A stretch of DNA of 64,000 bases, from NCBI GenBank assembly GCA_030248135.1, contig JASANC010002819.1, forward strand, positions 1-64,000, written 5' to 3'. The notes below the pieces were generated by a model. The model searched no databases and had not been told where the DNA came from. It saw only the letters and a list, made by a program, of their open reading frames with translations. This DNA is from Theristus sp. LFF4_11. Its lineage: Eukaryota; Nematoda; Chromadorea; Monhysterida; Xyalidae. Below, piece by piece: positions 60,801-64,000 of the stretch. The first letter of the stretch is position 1; each line of letters starts with the position of its first letter. Made by a program: the position numbers and the translations under genes.

Positions 60801-62987
60801 CTCGAGCTGCTCAAATGCAATTCAAGTGTGAGACCTTTCCACTCTGAGCGCATGATTTGAACTATCAATACCCTGGGTATCCAAAAAGACCCATTTGTCA
60901 CCTTCGCAACAGTTTCAAAATTGAATCACGCATCTTGATACTAATTTTTTCTTACACTCATTTCAGTCAATTTGTTGATTTTTCGAGCTTTTTAGAAAAT
61001 CTGCCACAGTGAGCGCTAGGAACTATATATCGAAAAAAATCGTTTTATCAGTGCTGAAAATTTCAGCTCTTTTCCCCCAGTGACGCGTGATGGCCTTTTT
61101 GGGACATCAATGATTTTTAGACAGTAGTTATCTAGTTTCAAGCGTTTTAGTGCATACCGAACCACGCACACATTCGGTGCAGTTCATAAATTTTGCCAAA
61201 ATAAGGTTGTTTTTCAGGAGTTTGCGCGAGCAGTCACTTCGCTCGATTGGTCAACACCGCCGTTGCACACAGGATTTCCTGGCCACACGGGAAAACCCCA
61301 AAAGTGCATTCACTCAGTGACACAGTTGACGTCATAAACAGCACGTATTTCCGTGTGGACTTCTGATGGTAGACGCTCAGTCACACACAACGGACAAGAT
61401 GCGACAACAACACAACACAACGCCCTCTGATGCTTGCAGCGGTGTGTCTGCGGATGGAAGTGCTGGCACAAACTTACATTGTTGTGCAGCTACATACATC
61501 GCACCGGTGCGTTAAGAGCCAGTTCGTGTAAGAAGCGGGAAATTTCCGGAAAGCTATGTCACGGATTTGGCTTAAACTTTCAGGATCCTTTAAGTTACGC
61601 AAGAAAACATGCCCGCTGCCCTTATTTTTGTCAGATTTGAAAATTTTCTCAGTTTTCAGCCAAATGTTTGAAGCCGGGTTGACATTCATGGTCAAAAACT
61701 GAAATTTTCACAAAAACAGTCATAACTTGCGCATACTTAAAGATAACAAGAAAATTCAAAAACCATGTCGTAGAGCTCGTCGAGGCGCATTTTTTTGGCA
61801 TAACAACCATATTTTGAAAATGTTTCATTGGTTCACTAAAGTCAAAAAACCAAAATTTTCGACCCCCCAAAAAACGGTCAAATTTTCGGGAAAATGCCTG
61901 TCCGTTGAAATAACGAAATTGCGGCAGTGGGGGACTATGATAGCGAAACACTACTGGTTGGTGGGGGGTTCAGTGCACCATTCGTTTCTCCGGAGCTCAG
62001 AGAGCCAAAGCACTTTTTTGCGCCACAAGTTGGGTACATCGAAAATGGACTTTTTCGACCTTGCTGCGTTCAAGTGTACAAAACTCTGGTTTCCCGCAAC
62101 CAAATGCAAAAATTCAAACGCCATCGAATAGAGCTTGCGAAAACGCATATTTTTGATACCAAAGTCATTATTTGACAAGTATTCGTGTGTCTGTTAAAAA
62201 GCAAAAACGTCATTTTTTTAAGGGTGAAAGCAGCGCAATGGTGGATTTTGCACTCCCCACGTTCAAGTTTACAACATAAACGTCAGTTTTTGGGTTGTTT
62301 TCAACGCTGAGCAAGATTGAAGTAATCTCATCTGTAATTTGGGTTTATTGAAGCCTGATTTTGGCTATATTCTGGCTAAAAACTCAATATTTGCCCCGAA
62401 ATTTGTGTCGTTTTCTTTGCCAAGGCCAAACAAAATGTCTTCCTTTTTCAGGTTGTAGAAGGCACTGACACAAGTGAAATGTTGCATCAATTTTGTTTCA
62501 AAATGATTAACTTCAGTTTTGGCAAACGGTCGGGCCAGAAAATGAAACAAAAAGATTGGCAGTGGCCTTCATGTTTTCAACTTATCGATGTGCAGTATAA
62601 CGCGTTTTGTGATGTGCATGTGGGCCATCTCCTGTTCAATGCTTGTTGTTCATTTTATAGTTCAAAAAATGTGCAAGCTTGACGTGCTAACAGAAAATGT
62701 TTCGCTTGAACACTCAATTTCACTTTGTCACCGAACTGGTTGTTCTAAACCGGTTGACGTGTTCTTGGGATGCACAAAAGCGGGTTCAAAAACACGGGTT
62801 TCCGATAAAGAGGCGAAAAAAATTCGGAACAGCAACTCCAAAAAGTTTTTTCTTTATTTCATGGAACAGACTCCGTAATACGAATCAAATATCACATTTT
62901 TGTTCGTGCGGTGCCGATCTGAGATGTAACCCCTCAACTGACTGGGCTATCGCACCACGCGCACACGACTGGTGTAAAGCAAATATA
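60801..62987. repeat. AT-rich region with a diverged internal duplication
   Basis: About 61755-61810 (CATGTCGTAGAGCTCGTCGA) and about 62115-62165 (CATCGAATAGAGCTTGCGAA) belong to related stretches about 360 bp apart. No coding support. This may be older transposon sequence. Confidence 0.4.
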
Positions 62988-63939
62988 CAGGGTGTCCCAA
63001 AAAACATAACAAAAGTAAATGGCTCGTGCGGCCGACTGGTTGCACGTGAAGCCGTGAAATTTGAAACACTTTTAGAACTAAGGAACACATTTTTTGTGTT
63101 CAAATTTTATCCAGAAAATCCAGTTTTTCAATAATATTTCAGCAGAAATACGTAAAAACTCAAAAATCACCTAAATTCAGTTTTTTGACTCAAGATAAAC
63201 ATCATTGTCGTCATCGAGAAATTCATCTGACAGTGGCACAAGTTCATCGTCAGCTTCAACTTCACTGATGTCATCATGTTCATGCTCACGGTGGTTCAGT
63301 TTCATTTTTCTCGGCTGCTCAATGTGTTTTCCATTGTTCTCAATGAACGCCGACATTCAATGTTTGAAACTGATGATATTTTGGTGCAGCAGCCGATCAT
63401 CGATGATTTTTTGCACACGTGTAGGGTGGGCGCCGAAAATGTTAATTATGTCAGATGCCCAAACGCAGAAGTCAAGGTTCATGTCGGATTTGGGATTAAT
63501 TTTCTTGCGGCGATAGGGTAGACGAGGAAGTGGTTGTATTTTTGATTATGGGTTTGGGGTAAAGGAATTGTGGTTGGGAAAGTTGGATTTTAAAGAATTG
63601 GTGGGTGAAATCAACGTGATCGGGCGGCCAGAAAGTGTTGTTTCGAAAGATGTGGATTTGAGAAATGAAAAGACATTGAGGGAAAAATAAATAAGGTCGA
63701 GAGGATAATGATGAATGTAGGAGTGAGATGATTGGCTGCATATTGATTGATGAGAATTTTGAGTCAAATGTGAAGTTAGGTGATTTTGAGTTTTGTTTTG
63801 TGAAATATTATTGAAAAAGTGGAATTTGATAAAATTTGAACAAAATGTGTTTTATTTCTAAAATAATTTTCAAATTTCCGGCTTCAGTGAACCAGTCGGT
63901 CTACGAGCATTTATTTTGTTATGTTTTTTGGGACACCTG
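62988..63939 (-). mobile_element. mariner-like transposon, both ends, decayed transposase
   Basis: A 952-bp element has matching ends: CAGGGTGTCCCAAAAAACAT at 62988, and the inverse of CAGGTGTCCCAAAAAACATA at 63939. TA target duplications sit on both sides. On the - strand, disrupted frames resemble a transposase C-terminus (FGAHPTRVQKIIDDRLLHQN, MSAFIENNGKHIEQP, acidic tail DDDNDVYLESKN), with stops between them. This part is clearly related to the remnant at 60269-60484. It is too short and too broken to be autonomous. Confidence 0.8.
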
Positions 63940-64000
63940 TAATTGTAGAAAAAAGTTTTTAGTGATGGGTGCGTGTATTTCACAGTCGGACAAGGTTGAC

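Overview
This is a eukaryotic (invertebrate animal) window. Genes are split by many short introns whose acceptors look like TTTCAG or TTGCAG, exons are GC-richer than introns, and intergenic DNA is full of small DNA transposons, satellites and homopolymer tracts. The nuclear receptor is closest in my memory to tailless/NHR-67, with an insertion in the second zinc module like the nematode protein. Several ATGs sit just behind an acceptor-like site, as in trans-spliced nematode genes. A nematode outside the Caenorhabditis group is my best guess; this is inference.

Layout. On the + strand from 2.7 to 16.2 kb lie three complete genes in a row: sorting nexin 27 (PDZ, PX and FERM-like), an ANKRD11/12-type ankyrin and AT-hook chromatin protein, and EMC8/9 of the ER membrane protein complex. 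Nucleoside diphosphate kinase (- strand, 16.9-17.8 kb) and 5-formyltetrahydrofolate cyclo-ligase (+, 19.6-20.9 kb) follow. A nine-exon - strand gene (21.5-24.4 kb) encodes an unrecognised tail-anchored membrane protein with a CxxC/CxxC pair. Then come a nicotinic acetylcholine receptor alpha-type subunit (-, 27.8-30.2 kb), a tailless-type nuclear receptor with a long poly-Asn tract (-, 31.6-34.1 kb), a small unrecognised three-exon gene (-, 37.1-37.7 kb), an unrecognised Cys-rich protein (-, 43.5-44.7 kb), a bestrophin anion channel (-, 45.8-49.3 kb), two unrecognised + strand genes (53.4-56.4 kb) and a 13-finger C2H2 protein (-, 56.8-58.2 kb).

Mobile and repeated DNA. One Tc1/mariner-type MITE family has three copies (4.1, 27.1 and 47.2 kb). 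The 27.1 kb copy is split by a second inverted-repeat element and abuts the receptor stop codon. A composite foldback element occurs twice (24.9-26.0 and 39.0-42.7 kb); in the second copy an internal monomer has grown into a 1.9 kb tandem array with a repeat of about 290 bp. A tRNA-derived SINE lies at 18.5-18.8 kb, a 30-bp minisatellite fills bestrophin intron 3, and two mariner-like elements with transposase C-terminal remnants occupy the right end.

The genes form no single pathway. They are ordinary dispersed metazoan genes (endosomal recycling, ER membrane insertion, nucleotide and folate metabolism, neurotransmission, neural transcription factors). The novelty lies in the five unrecognised genes, whose exon phases all close, in unusual splice donors, and in the composite repeats. 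Exon boundaries were set by eye from splice sites, reading-frame phase and family similarity recalled from memory; no search was run.
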